From Bacteroides sp. 43_108 (lineage in GTDB: Bacteria; Bacteroidota; Bacteroidia; Bacteroidales; Bacteroidaceae), in the NCBI GenBank assembly GCA_001915545.1, contig MNQS01000013.1, positions 1 to 44,688 of the forward strand: a stretch of DNA of 44,688 nt, given 5' to 3'. Below, in pieces: positions 29,628-38,510 of this stretch (positions are counted from its first letter, which is position 1; each line of letters begins with the position of its first letter). The position numbers were made by a program, and so were the translations under genes. Under the pieces are notes generated by a model, which was not told the origin of the DNA, made no database searches, and was given only the letters and a program-made list of their open reading frames with translations.

Positions 29628-29633
29628 ATGTTG

Positions 29634-31013
29634 TTATCCGAAAAGTTCCCTGAGTGCTTCTTCTACTTTTCGGACAGGTTTTACTTCTATATTCAGTTTT
29701 TTGCAGTCAATGCTGTTCATTCCGTTGTGCGGAATCAGTATGGTCGTAAAGCCCAGTTTTTCGGCTTCTGCAACTCGTTGGGTTATTCTTGCTACGGGGC
29801 GTATCTCGCCGCTCAATCCCACTTCGCCGGCCATGCATACGTTGCGCTCTATAGGCGTGTCGATGTTGCTGGAGAGGATGGCTGCTATGACGCTCAGGTC
29901 AATGGCTGGATCGGTGACGCGAAGGCCTCCGGCAATGTTCAGGTAAACATCTTTTTGTGCGAGCTTGAAGCCTACACGTTTTTCAAGTACGGCCAAAAGC
30001 ATGTTGAGGCGGCGCAGATCGAATCCTGTTGCCGAGCGTTGCGGTGTGCCGTAGGCGGCTGTGCTTACCAAGGCTTGAGTCTCTATGAGGAACGGGCGTA
30101 TGCCTTCTATGGCCGATGCGACCGCGACACCGCTGAGACCTTCGCCGTCGGCCATTTCCGAGAGAAGCAGTTCTGACGGATTTGCTACAGGACGGAGTCC
30201 GTTGCCTCGCATTTCATATATACCCAGTTCGGACGTGCTTCCGAAACGGTTCTTTATGCTTCGCACTATGCGGTACATGTAGTGGCGGTCGCCTTCGAAC
30301 TGAAGCACCGTGTCGACCATGTGTTCGAGCATTTTCGGACCGGCAATTCCTCCTTCTTTGTTGATATGGCCTATCAGAAATACTGGAACTGTATTTTCTT
30401 TTGCAAACTTGAGCAGCTGCGCTGTGCATTCGCGTATCTGCGACATGCTTCCTGGAGAACTTTCTATGCCTTCGGTGGCAAGCGTCTGCACGGAGTCGAC
30501 AACAAGAATCTCAGGTTTTACTTCGCGTACGTGTTCGAAAATCTTTTCCATCGAAGCTTCGCACACCACCATGCATGTGTCACCTGCCGGCGAATCGCTC
30601 AGGCGGTCGGCACGCATCTTTATCTGGTGTATGCTTTCCTCACCGCTTACGTAGAGCACTTTGCGGTTTTTCAGACGCAAGGCTGTCTGTAGTATGAGGG
30701 TTGATTTTCCTATGCCGGGCTCTCCGCCTAGCAGAACGAGCGAGCCGGGCACGAGACCTCCTCCGAGAACACGGTTGAGTTCTTCATCGCCGGTGTCTAT
30801 TCGCGGTTCCTCTCCGCCTTCAATGCTTCTCAGCGATACCGGTTTTGAATGAGTTGCTGTGGATGACAGAGATGTTGGAGTGAAACCCGATGACGGTGCC
30901 ACGCGCTGTTCCTTGAATGTGTTCCATTCTCCGCATGCCGGACATTTTCCTATCCATTTCGGTGAGTCGTATCCGCAATTGGTGCATACGTATGCTGTCT
31001 TGTCTTTTGCCAT
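29634..31013 (-). CDS. radA: DNA repair protein RadA
   Basis: 459 aa, standard length. An N-terminal four-Cys zinc finger (CTNCGYDSPKWIGKCPACGEW), the Walker A GGEPGIGKST, the RadA-specific KNRFGS motif and a C-terminal Lon-protease-like domain (VCMAGEVGLSGEIRPV) make the identity certain. The start MAKDKTAYVC at 31013 was chosen because family members begin just before the zinc finger; an upstream extension to 31112 is in frame but would run through the promoter. It acts in branch migration during homologous recombination. It is divergent from the ABC-F gene. Confidence 0.96.
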   Translation of the reverse strand: MAKDKTAYVCTNCGYDSPKWIGKCPACGEWNTFKEQRVAPSSGFTPTSLSSTATHSKPVSLRSIEGGEEPRIDTGDEELNRVLGGGLVPGSLVLLGGEPGIGKSTLILQTALRLKNRKVLYVSGEESIHQIKMRADRLSDSPAGDTCMVVCEASMEKIFEHVREVKPEILVVDSVQTLATEGIESSPGSMSQIRECTAQLLKFAKENTVPVFLIGHINKEGGIAGPKMLEHMVDTVLQFEGDRHYMYRIVRSIKNRFGSTSELGIYEMRGNGLRPVANPSELLLSEMADGEGLSGVAVASAIEGIRPFLIETQALVSTAAYGTPQRSATGFDLRRLNMLLAVLEKRVGFKLAQKDVYLNIAGGLRVTDPAIDLSVIAAILSSNIDTPIERNVCMAGEVGLSGEIRPVARITQRVAEAEKLGFTTILIPHNGMNSIDCKKLNIEVKPVRKVEEALRELFG

Positions 31014-31065
31014 ATCTATCTGTAATGTTTTTCTTGTTTGGAGGCTTTGTCTGGCCTGCTTTGTG

Positions 31066-31073
31066 CAAATGTA
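31066..31073 (-). promoter_or_regulatory. -7 promoter box for radA
   Basis: The minus strand reads TACATTTG (31073-31066), matching TAnnTTTG, 53 bp before the radA start. Its presence inside the longer possible radA reading frame argues for the shorter start. Confidence 0.6.
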
Positions 31074-31139
31074 GCAATAAAACGTCTTCCTCACAGTGCT
31101 GACAATGGGCATAAACTTCAGAACTGTGCTTTTTTTCCG

Positions 31140-31147
31140 TATCTTTG
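31140..31147 (+). promoter_or_regulatory. -7 promoter box for the ABC-F gene
   Basis: TATCTTTG, the most common form of the Bacteroidetes -7 element, lies 57 bp before the start codon at 31205. Confidence 0.65.
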
Positions 31148-31204
31148 CACCTCATGCCGTTATTCGGCTGTTTATTAAGCACGTATACACATATATAGAT
31201 ATTT

Positions 31205-32845
31205 ATGATTTCAGTTGATGGATTGACCGTCGAGTTCGGCGGCACGACACTTTTCAAGGATATATCTTTCGTAATAAACGAGAAGGACCGCATTGCACTG
31301 ATGGGTAAGAACGGTGCGGGCAAAAGTACTCTGCTTAAGATTCTGGCAGGTGTGCGCCAGCCTACACGCGGCAGTGTGACTGCACCTAAGGGTACAGAGA
31401 TTGCCTATCTGCCTCAGCACTTGATGGTGGATGACGGGCGTACTGTATTCGAAGAAGCATCTCAGGCTTTTGCTCATCTACATGAAACGGAAGCTGAAAT
31501 AGAGAAGCTCAATGCAGAACTGGCTTCGCGTACGGATTATGAGAGCGATTCGTACATGGAGCTCATAGAGAAAGTCACGGCACTGAGCGAAAAGTTCTAT
31601 GCAATCGACATGACGCACTTTGAAGAGGACGTGGAGAAAACTCTTCTTGGACTCGGATTTGAAAGGACTGACTTCAATCGTCCGACAAGCGATTTCAGCG
31701 GTGGATGGCGCATGCGTATAGAACTGGCAAAACTTCTTCTTCGCGATCCGGACGTACTTCTGCTCGACGAGCCGACAAACCATCTTGACATAGAAAGTAT
31801 TCAGTGGCTGGAGGATTTCATCCGCACATCGGCCAAGGCAGTTGTTGTCATAAGCCACGACCGCAAGTTTGTCGATTCCATAACAACACGCACCATCGAG
31901 GTGACAATGGGACGCATTTACGACTACAAGGCTTCGTACAGCCATTATCTGGAGCTCAGACGCGAGCGACGTGAACAGCAGATGAAGCAGTATGAGGAAC
32001 AGCAGAAGATGATTCAGGAAACTAAGGATTTCATTGAGCGTTTCAAAGGAACTTATTCTAAGACGTTCCAGGTGCAGAGCCGTGTGAAGATGCTTGAAAA
32101 ACTTGAACTGATTGAGGTCGACGAGGTCGATAATTCTTCACTGCGATTGAAGTTCCCGCCTTCACCTCGAAGCGGTTCATATCCGGTAATTGCTGACGGA
32201 GTAGGCAAGTCGTTCGGCGACCATACCGTGTTCAGCGGTGCCTCTTTCACCATAGAGCGCGGAGAAAAAGTTGCTTTCGTAGGACGCAACGGTGAGGGTA
32301 AGTCTACGATGGTGAAGTGCATCATGGGCGAACTGGAACATGATGGACGTTTGGAGCTAGGCCATAATGTGAAGATAGGATATTTTGCGCAGAACCAGGC
32401 TTCGATGCTCGACGGTGAACTGACAGTTTTCCAGACAATCGATGATGTGGCAAAAGGCGATGTGCGCAACAAGATACGCGATTTGCTTGGTGCATTCATG
32501 TTCGGAGGAGAAGAGAGCACGAAGAAGGTTAAGGTGCTCTCCGGTGGTGAACGCACGCGATTGGCAATTCTAAAGCTTCTTCTAGAACCGGTGAATCTGC
32601 TTATTCTCGACGAGCCTACCAACCATCTCGACTTGAAGACCAAGGATGTGCTCAAGCAGGCCTTGCTCGACTACGACGGCACTCTGATTGTTGTCAGCCA
32701 CGACCGTGATTTTCTTGATGGTTTGGTCAATAAGGTATATGAGTTCGGCGGTGGACGAGTTAGGGAACATCTTTGCGGAATATATGAGTTTCTTGAAACG
32801 CGCAAGATGGAGAATCTTCAGGAACTTGAAAGAAAAAATAAATGA
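31205..32845 (+). CDS. ABC-F family ATP-binding protein
   Basis: 546 aa, two ABC ATPase domains in tandem and no membrane segment. Domain 1 has Walker A GKNGAGKST, signature FSGGWRMRI and Walker B LLLDEPTNHLD. Domain 2 has GRNGEGKSTM, LSGGERTRL and LLILDEPTNHLD. Between them is the charged helical linker (about residues 245-300, ELRRERREQQMKQYEEQQ) typical of ABC-F translation factors. The members act on ribosomes, either helping stalled translation or protecting against antibiotics. The short linker and housekeeping context favour a general translation role over resistance. Confidence 0.92.
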   Translation: MISVDGLTVEFGGTTLFKDISFVINEKDRIALMGKNGAGKSTLLKILAGVRQPTRGSVTAPKGTEIAYLPQHLMVDDGRTVFEEASQAFAHLHETEAEIEKLNAELASRTDYESDSYMELIEKVTALSEKFYAIDMTHFEEDVEKTLLGLGFERTDFNRPTSDFSGGWRMRIELAKLLLRDPDVLLLDEPTNHLDIESIQWLEDFIRTSAKAVVVISHDRKFVDSITTRTIEVTMGRIYDYKASYSHYLELRRERREQQMKQYEEQQKMIQETKDFIERFKGTYSKTFQVQSRVKMLEKLELIEVDEVDNSSLRLKFPPSPRSGSYPVIADGVGKSFGDHTVFSGASFTIERGEKVAFVGRNGEGKSTMVKCIMGELEHDGRLELGHNVKIGYFAQNQASMLDGELTVFQTIDDVAKGDVRNKIRDLLGAFMFGGEESTKKVKVLSGGERTRLAILKLLLEPVNLLILDEPTNHLDLKTKDVLKQALLDYDGTLIVVSHDRDFLDGLVNKVYEFGGGRVREHLCGIYEFLETRKMENLQELERKNK

Positions 32846-32850
32846 AAACG

Positions 32851-32884
32851 AAAAAGTCCGGATTTGCGTCCGGGCTTTTTTGTT
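32851..32884 (+). terminator. Intrinsic terminator after the ABC-F gene
   Basis: A 12-bp stem with one G-U pair (32851-32862 with 32869-32880), a 6-nt loop and a run of T following. It begins 6 bp after the stop codon. Confidence 0.9.
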
Positions 32885-33011
32885 TTCTGTTTCTCTTAAC
32901 GACAAATCAAATCTGTACTAACTTTTATCTGCATCCGTCCTCGTAATTCCTGCATTGAATGTTAACACGGATGGGCATTGTTGTTACTACATTCGGTGAT
33001 TGATGCTCGGA

Positions 33012-33061
33012 CAGATGAAAACAAATAGGCGGAACGTGAACTTTCATGCTCATATTCCGCC
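33012..33061 (-). terminator. Terminator of the minus-strand metA-U32-lipoprotein run
   Basis: GGCGGAA (33028-33034) pairs with TTCCGCC (33055-33061), with possible inner pairing. On the minus strand it is followed by a T-rich stretch (the complement of GATGAAAACAAATA). It lies just past the stop of the gene at 33070. Confidence 0.65.
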
Positions 33062-33069
33062 CGGCGGTA

Positions 33070-34131
33070 TTATTCATTGAGTGTTCCGCAGTTGGGGCAT
33101 ACACCTTTTCTGCGCATCAGTTTTCCGCAGTTTCCGCAGACGTACCTGCGCTGCATGAAACGTTTATAAACTACATAGTTTGCAAGAATGAATATCGGAA
33201 GCAATATGTAGCCGATATAGATGAACGATGTCAGATAGAAGAATATGTATACCACCATCGCAAGACCTATGGTTTCGAGTATGTAGCATACGGCATTGCC
33301 GAAGGTGAGATTGTGGTATATCTCGTCGAGCATTGCCAGCAGGGCCATCAGTACAAGCCAGGCATTGACGATGAGTACAGCCAGAGGCGCTGTAGCCGTC
33401 AGCGGATTCAGAGTAGGGTGGAAGTAGTATTCCTGCCAGAGATCCGGCGTAAAGTTGCGTATGCTGGCGTAGACGGTGCCTAGAGTGGCTGTGAGCACCA
33501 TGAACAACGGTGGGAAGATGCTGTCCATATCTTCGAAACGGGCAATGCGGAGCGAACCGTGGCGTGCGCGGCGCAAGAGGAATCCGGCCATGCCGAGACC
33601 TAATATAACCGATATGCCTATGCCTCTGTAGCCGCTGACCTTCTTGATTGCTTTGGAGATAGTGTCGTTAGGCACTACGCCGTCGAGAAGTTCACTCTCT
33701 CTTATCCAGCCCATCGTAAACAGGTCGCGGGCTACTTTCACCCATATCGAGTCAATGGAGTCAGACGGTTCTACGCGTATGCTTGCCACAGCTATGATGT
33801 TGTCCTTGTATACGCGGCATGTGTCCTGTATCGGATTGTCCTTGTCGGGCAGTAGGGTAAGTGAGTCGTCGGTCACTTCGAAATTGAAGTTTATTCCGAA
33901 GTGGTGCTGATAGATGAAACGTATGGAGTCTATCTGTTCGGGAGTGAATTCTTCGCGGATGGTTGAGTCGGCCACGGTATCTTCGTTTTCCTGCAAGGCT
34001 TCTGCTTGTTCGGCCGCTTCTGCATTCGATGCCTTGACGCTTTCTTCTCTGCATGAGGCAAGGCCTATGGAGATGAAAAGCAGGGCTATGAAGGCCGGAA
34101 GCGTGAGCGTCTTTATGGTCGGTATTTTCAT
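33070..34131 (-). CDS. Membrane lipoprotein with C-terminal zinc ribbon, function unknown
   Basis: 353 aa. The N-terminus has a lipoprotein signal (hydrophobic core ending LASC, Cys at about residue 27). A ~130-residue acidic, probably periplasmic region follows. Then come about five hydrophobic helices (from residue ~170), and finally a four-Cys zinc ribbon (CGNCGKLMRRKGVCPNCG) near the C-terminus. I do not recognise the family. It follows the U32 protease gene by 67 bp on the same strand. Confidence 0.7.
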   Translation of the reverse strand: MKIPTIKTLTLPAFIALLFISIGLASCREESVKASNAEAAEQAEALQENEDTVADSTIREEFTPEQIDSIRFIYQHHFGINFNFEVTDDSLTLLPDKDNPIQDTCRVYKDNIIAVASIRVEPSDSIDSIWVKVARDLFTMGWIRESELLDGVVPNDTISKAIKKVSGYRGIGISVILGLGMAGFLLRRARHGSLRIARFEDMDSIFPPLFMVLTATLGTVYASIRNFTPDLWQEYYFHPTLNPLTATAPLAVLIVNAWLVLMALLAMLDEIYHNLTFGNAVCYILETIGLAMVVYIFFYLTSFIYIGYILLPIFILANYVVYKRFMQRRYVCGNCGKLMRRKGVCPNCGTLNE

Positions 34132-34198
34132 ATCAGTTCTGTTTTTTAGAAGACTCGATTTTGTTCGTTTTTCCCATCCGCAGAGGATTCTGGTATTT

Positions 34199-36043
34199 TC
34201 ATCTGTCCTGCTCGGGCATGGCGCATACCTTCATGATGCACTGTGCACAATCGAATTCGAGCTTGAACCTCATTCCGTTGTCCATTGTCAGATACAGAGG
34301 TCCGCGATAGGCCTGGCTGTTGTGCTGGCGCTTGAGGCACCATCCCATGCTGTAACGTATGCAGTGGCGGCAGAACATAACGACGGCTCCCTCGCGGTGC
34401 TCTTTCTCGAATGCTGGTTCAACGACTTTTGCACCGTGCTCCTTGTAGAACTTCTCGGCCTCGCTGTTCATTACGTTGCCCAGATAAGTGATTTTTCCGT
34501 TTCTTGAAGGAAAATCTAGTTTCTCTTTTTCAACTCTTCCTTCCGATTGTGGACGGAATGTGCGTCTTTCCTCCGTCATTTTTTCGACGAGTTCGCGTCT
34601 CCATGCACTTAGCTTTGACGAAGGGATAAACCAGTTCTTTGTGTATGCGATGTTTGTGTTTCTTGTTTTGAATCCTGTTCCTCCGAGCTTTGCCAGCTGT
34701 GCCGTTACGTTGGCGCTCTGATGGGTGCGTGCCAGCTCCTTTGGGCATTCAGCTGTGATGTGCGCTTCGCATCCGTCATCGTCCTTCATCGTGAGAGCAA
34801 ATCCGTTTTCAGTTTCGTCTATGCAGATATCAACGGGTATGAAGCGCTCAGCAGAATCGTGTGCCAGAATCTGGTCGAACTTGTTGTCGCGGTTGCGGTA
34901 GAGTCTTGTTTTCGGCATCAGTATCGTCTGCAGTTCAAAAGGGTAGAGCTTGCCGTTCTCTACCTTGTTCACTCTGAAACCGTGGAGCTTTCCGTCTTTG
35001 CCGATGAAGCATAGGCCGTCGCCATTGCTGAATGTCTTTGTTCCGGCAACAGTGAAGTAGTGCTGGCTGGTATCTTTCACTGTTCCGACAAATTCGCCCA
35101 AAGCTTTTGGCGTGTCGAAAGAAAATATCTTGTCGTTTCGGCCGTAGAGAAAATAATTAGTAAAACCGCGGTTGAAGCTTTTGTTGACATCTGGAGTGAA
35201 TTTGTATTCGCTCTTGCCCGACGAACTGCGTGCGTATTTGCCCTTGTGACGACTGATTATTTCGTTGAGCCTGCGGCTGTAGGCCGCTGTGACATTTTTG
35301 ACGTATGCCACGTCCTTCAGACGTCCTTCAATCTTGAACGAGGTTGCACCGGCTTCAATCAGTTTTTCCATGTCGTCGAGCAGGCACATGTCCTTGAGCG
35401 AAAGCAGATGCTTGTCACTGACAATCTTGTTGCCCTCATCGTCTTCAAGGTCGAACGACATGCGGCACACCTGTGCGCATTCGCCTCTGTTGGCACTTCG
35501 TCCGAAACAGTGTTCGCTGATGTAGCACTGTCCGCTGTAGCTGACGCACAGTGCTCCGTGTACGAATACTTCCAGTTTCATGTCCGGACAGGCCTTGTGA
35601 ATGCCGGCAATCTCCGTCAGCGACAATTCGCGTGCCAGCACCGCCTGCTCAAATCCAGCACTCTGCAAGAACCGCACCTTCTCCACCGTTCTGTTGTCCA
35701 TCTGCGTGCTTGCGTGCAGAGGAATAGGCGGAAGATGCAGTTTCAGCAGACCCATGTCCTGAATGATGAGCGCATCGGCACCGGCTTCATAAAGTTCCCA
35801 TGCCAGCTTTTCTGCATCGTTGAGTTCGCTGTCCTTCAGTATTGTGTTCAGAGCCACGTATACCTTTGCCCTGAAGAAGTGTGCATATTCTGCCAGTTTT
35901 CTGATGTCGTCCACCGGATTGCCGGCAGCCGCTCTTGCACCGAATCTGCCTGCCCCGATGTATACGGCATCGGCACCGTGGCGTATGGCCTCGATGCCGC
36001 ATTCCAGATTCTTGGCCGGAGCCAGAAGTTCTATAGTCCGCAT
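34199..36043 (-). CDS. U32 family peptidase / RlhA-like RNA hydroxylation protein
   Basis: 614 aa. Begins MRTIELLAPAKNLECGIEAI, the usual start of U32 proteins. The TIM-barrel-like part contains EVFVHGALCVSYSGQCYIS and SANRGECAQVCR, the U32 signature cysteines. A long C-terminal extension (from about residue 330) corresponds to the collagenase-associated domain found in the longer members. Relatives RlhA and TrhP are needed for hydroxylation of 23S rRNA or tRNA, so RNA modification is at least as likely as proteolysis. It follows metA by 53 bp on the same strand. Confidence 0.9.
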   Translation of the reverse strand: MRTIELLAPAKNLECGIEAIRHGADAVYIGAGRFGARAAAGNPVDDIRKLAEYAHFFRAKVYVALNTILKDSELNDAEKLAWELYEAGADALIIQDMGLLKLHLPPIPLHASTQMDNRTVEKVRFLQSAGFEQAVLARELSLTEIAGIHKACPDMKLEVFVHGALCVSYSGQCYISEHCFGRSANRGECAQVCRMSFDLEDDEGNKIVSDKHLLSLKDMCLLDDMEKLIEAGATSFKIEGRLKDVAYVKNVTAAYSRRLNEIISRHKGKYARSSSGKSEYKFTPDVNKSFNRGFTNYFLYGRNDKIFSFDTPKALGEFVGTVKDTSQHYFTVAGTKTFSNGDGLCFIGKDGKLHGFRVNKVENGKLYPFELQTILMPKTRLYRNRDNKFDQILAHDSAERFIPVDICIDETENGFALTMKDDDGCEAHITAECPKELARTHQSANVTAQLAKLGGTGFKTRNTNIAYTKNWFIPSSKLSAWRRELVEKMTEERRTFRPQSEGRVEKEKLDFPSRNGKITYLGNVMNSEAEKFYKEHGAKVVEPAFEKEHREGAVVMFCRHCIRYSMGWCLKRQHNSQAYRGPLYLTMDNGMRFKLEFDCAQCIMKVCAMPEQDR

Positions 36044-36096
36044 TATATAGTGGTGTATATGTATTATGTAAGAATATACGTTGTCAGAACGTCTTC

Positions 36097-37017
36097 TTAT
36101 TCTTTGATTTCGTCAATGTTGTAAGGAGTTTCCTGGTAAACATAGTAGTTCAGCCAGTTTGAGAAGAGCAGGTTGGCATGAGCCCTCCATCTGACCAATG
36201 GACCTTTCTCAGGATCATCGTCGCTGTAATAATTCTTAGGCATGTCGATTGGCAGTCCCTTGCCGAGGTCGCGCTTGTATTCCTGGTCGAGCGTATAAGG
36301 CGAGTATTCCGAATGGCCGGTGATGAAGATTTCTCTTCCGCCTCGTGCTATGACCATGTGTACTCCTGCATCTTCCGACTCCGACACGATGTTGAGGCCT
36401 TCTACCTTTTCGATGTCTTCGCGTCTTACTTCTGAATGGCGGCTGTGCGGTACGTAGAATGTGTCGTCGAATCCGCGGAATATCGGAAGCATCGGCTCAA
36501 GCACATGATGCTCGAACACGCCGAACACTTTTTTATCTGTCGCATGTTTCGGTACACCGTAGAAGTGATACAGGCCGGCTTGAGCAGCCCAGCATATGAA
36601 CATGGTTGAGGTAACGTTGCGGTGGGCCCAGTTGAAAACTTCAGTCAGCTCGTCCCAGTATTTTACCTCGTTGTACTCCATCTGTTCCAGCGGTGCACCT
36701 GTAACGATGAGTCCGTCGTATTTGAGTTTCTTCATTTCGTCGAAATCGCGGTAGAACGCCTGCATGTGTTCTATAGGTGTGTTTTTCGACGTATGGCTTT
36801 TAATTTTCATGAAATCAACCTCAACCTGAAGAGGTGTATTAGAAAGCAGACGTATCAGGTCCGTTTCAGTTGTGATCTTTATAGGCATCAGGTTGAGTAT
36901 GGCAATCCTTAGCGGACGAATGTCCTGTGTAGATGCACGGCTCGTATCCATCACGAAGATGTTCTCCTGCTTTAGCAGTTCGATGGCCGGCAATCTGTCT
37001 GGTAATCTTAATGGCAT
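36097..37017 (-). CDS. metA: Homoserine O-acetyltransferase (MetA family)
   Basis: 306 aa, standard MetA length, first committed step of methionine synthesis from homoserine. The catalytic cysteine is C142 in [16 protein letters not shown]. The HSRHSEVR and GHSEYSP motifs supply the His and Glu of the active site. Residue 111 is glutamate ([10 protein letters not shown], where E. coli has glycine). Glu111 has been linked to acetyl-CoA rather than succinyl-CoA use, so I call it an acetyltransferase although such genes are often labelled succinyltransferase. It is probably the first gene of a minus-strand run with the U32 protein. A good promoter and an inverted repeat lie upstream. Confidence 0.94.
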   Translation of the reverse strand: MPLRLPDRLPAIELLKQENIFVMDTSRASTQDIRPLRIAILNLMPIKITTETDLIRLLSNTPLQVEVDFMKIKSHTSKNTPIEHMQAFYRDFDEMKKLKYDGLIVTGAPLEQMEYNEVKYWDELTEVFNWAHRNVTSTMFICWAAQAGLYHFYGVPKHATDKKVFGVFEHHVLEPMLPIFRGFDDTFYVPHSRHSEVRREDIEKVEGLNIVSESEDAGVHMVIARGGREIFITGHSEYSPYTLDQEYKRDLGKGLPIDMPKNYYSDDDPEKGPLVRWRAHANLLFSNWLNYYVYQETPYNIDEIKE

Positions 37018-37073
37018 ATCTTTTTCGTGTTCTTAAATACTGTTTATTGCGTCTTCACTTTCGAAGCTGACAG

Positions 37074-37105
37074 CAAAGATAGTGAAAGTCGAATGTATAG
37101 TCAAA
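37074..37105 (-). promoter_or_regulatory. Promoter of metA with both -33 and -7 elements
   Basis: The minus strand shows TTTG (37105-37102), 20 bp, then TATCTTTG (37081-37074), an excellent match to the Bacteroidetes promoter. The start codon is 56 bp downstream. Confidence 0.8.
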
Positions 37106-37128
37106 TTGAAATTGCGTTTTCAATTTGA
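37101..37128. promoter_or_regulatory. 11-bp perfect inverted repeat at the metA -33 region
   Basis: TCAAATTGAAA (37101-37111) and TTTCAATTTGA (37118-37128) are exact inverted copies separated by 6 bp. The left arm covers the -33 element of the metA promoter, as expected for an operator. The rest of the 37018-37406 stretch holds this promoter and the opposite-strand promoter of the META-domain gene; I see no gene in it. Confidence 0.6.
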
Positions 37129-37354
37129 TTCTGCTGATACGGATTCCATATTTTTTAGAATATACGTATCCGTCTCTGCATGCGTTATGTCTGCATGGTC
37201 TGTTTTGCAGTCATACGTCCTGAATTCCTCTGCAATTACTGACACATATATTTTATATGTTCCTGAAAAAGGGCATTCCAAGCGGTTTTTCCATTTGTTA
37301 ATGATATTTTGCTATTTTTATGCCCTATGAATTACCTAAGCTTCATAAAAGAAC

Positions 37355-37362
37355 TATCTTTG
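37355..37362 (+). promoter_or_regulatory. -7 promoter box for the META-domain lipoprotein gene
   Basis: TATCTTTG, 44 bp before the ATG at 37407. It lies inside the longer in-frame extension starting at 37320, which argues against that upstream start. Confidence 0.65.
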
Positions 37363-37406
37363 TGCCCGCAAAAGCAAAAGTAATGTTTTTAAAAAAGGAC
37401 AGAACT

Positions 37407-37841
37407 ATGAAATTTTCAAATTTGAAGAAAACCATCATGGGAGCATTGGCTTCCTTAGTAGCAGTGAGCATGATTCTCAGTTCTTGCAGTTCATCAAAGA
37501 ACGCTGCAGGCACAGCTGCACTTGAAGGCGAATGGAACATCGTGACAGCTTGCGGCAAGAGTGCCGAAGGTGGAATGAACCCTGCATTCATCAACTTTGC
37601 CAAGGACGGAAAGGTTAACGGCAACGCTTCAGTAAACTCTTTCTTTGGAAACTACACTTTCAACGGCAAGAAACTCAAGCTCGACCAGGTAGGCATGACA
37701 CGTATGATGGGGTCAAGCATGGACATCGAAGATGCTGTGACAAAGGCCATCAACACTGTTGAAACAATAAAAATTGACGGCAAGAAAGCCACTCTGTTCG
37801 ATGGAGACGGCAAGGAAGTCATGACAATCGAAAAGAAGTAA
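37407..37841 (+). CDS. META domain-containing lipoprotein
   Basis: 144 aa. Start MKFSNLKKTIMG chosen because it gives a proper lipoprotein signal peptide ending ILSSCS, and because the promoter box lies upstream of it. The mature part is one META/HslJ-like domain (LEGEWNIVTACG, then INFAKDGKVNGNASVNSFFG and GMTRMMGS) with the typical order of beta-strands. Relatives are small envelope lipoproteins linked to stress or antibiotic tolerance, but the molecular role is unclear. It stands alone, with its own promoter and terminator. Confidence 0.85.
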   Translation: MKFSNLKKTIMGALASLVAVSMILSSCSSSKNAAGTAALEGEWNIVTACGKSAEGGMNPAFINFAKDGKVNGNASVNSFFGNYTFNGKKLKLDQVGMTRMMGSSMDIEDAVTKAINTVETIKIDGKKATLFDGDGKEVMTIEKK

Positions 37842-37855
37842 AAAATCAGCTTCGT

Positions 37856-37943
37856 AGATGATGCTTTAGGTGGCAGGCGATAGGACATAATCATCATTTA
37901 GTCCACTCTTCTTCGTAAAACCTGCAAGCAAAGATCATCATCG
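37856..37943 (+). ncRNA. Structured 3' region or small RNA after the META-domain gene
   Basis: Three nested helices can be drawn: GATGATG (37857-37863) with CATCATC (37936-37942) plus CTTT with AAAG; GCAGG (37873-37877) with CCTGC (37921-37925); and GGAC (37883-37886) with GTCC (37901-37904). The segment sits between the stop codon and a strong terminator and has no ORF. It could be a 3'UTR-derived sRNA or simply a structured tail. Confidence 0.35.
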
Positions 37944-37965
37944 AAAAAAAGCTATATCAAGACAC

Positions 37966-38008
37966 AGCCCCGACGGATTAGTACAACTCCGTTGGGGCTT
38001 TTTGTTTT
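37966..38008 (+). terminator. Intrinsic terminator
   Basis: A 12-bp stem with one G-U pair (37966-37977 with 37988-37999) is followed by TTTTT and another T-run. It ends the META-domain transcript about 125 bp after the stop codon. Confidence 0.92.
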
Positions 38009-38188
38009 TTTGATTTCTTCTTCTCTTTAATGCTTTTTACATTTTTTCAATTTTTTGAAAATGTAAGTCTCAAGTCTCTAGGTCGTTTGTTCATAGCATA
38101 ATACTTATCGTTATGAACCGTATCTTACATGAATTTTGCAGACATTTTAACTATGCAAATCTTTACAGGCGCTCATCTTTAAAATTCC

Positions 38189-38241
38189 GAGCCCTCGTAG
38201 CAAAAATTCTGAGCCCTCGGAATAGTAATTGCGAGCGCTCG
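38189..38241. repeat. Three GAGCCCTCG-type units at exact 22-bp spacing
   Basis: Cores start at 38189 (GAGCCCTCG), 38211 (GAGCCCTCG) and 38233 (GAGCGCTCG, containing the perfect palindrome GAGCGCTC). Flanks are AT-rich and partly shared (AAAATT before units one and two). The same core and spacing occur at 13112-13187. Confidence 0.7.
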
Positions 38242-38352
38242 AAAATTTATATGTAAGGGTGTATGGCTTTGGTTCATTAATTAAGCTTGTTAAAATTTAG
38301 TTCCGTTTTTCTTTTTCAAAGTGAATATACTTTTTTATTAATTTTTTATTCT

Positions 38353-38360
38353 TAATTTTG
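38353..38360 (+). promoter_or_regulatory. -7 promoter box for the intact antiterminator gene
   Basis: TAATTTTG. The sequence before it (GTGAAT, then ACTTTTTTATT) is also found before the -7 box of the decayed second copy at 41810, so the promoter was duplicated with the gene. Confidence 0.6.
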
Positions 38361-38510
38361 TCCAGACTCTCAGACTCTCATAGTAGAGAACCAACTTATA
38401 GATAACTTGGAAGGGTGAATTTTCAATAGAATGTTCGTATTGAGCATTGGGGAAGATTTTATTAAATAAATATTAGTCTATAAAATCAGTTGGGGTAATG
38501 GTGGGGGAGT

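Noticed and set aside
31014..31112. N-terminal extension of RadA
   Set aside because: It contains the promoter-like TACATTTG and adds 33 residues before the zinc finger that known RadA proteins lack.
35060..36124. 354-aa open frame on the plus strand
   Set aside because: It is antisense to the U32 peptidase gene, which has conserved signature cysteines. The plus-strand translation is rich in Cys, Phe and Val with no domain.
37082..37330. 82-aa plus-strand frame upstream of the META-domain gene
   Set aside because: It overlaps the metA promoter and inverted repeat and has no recognisable features.
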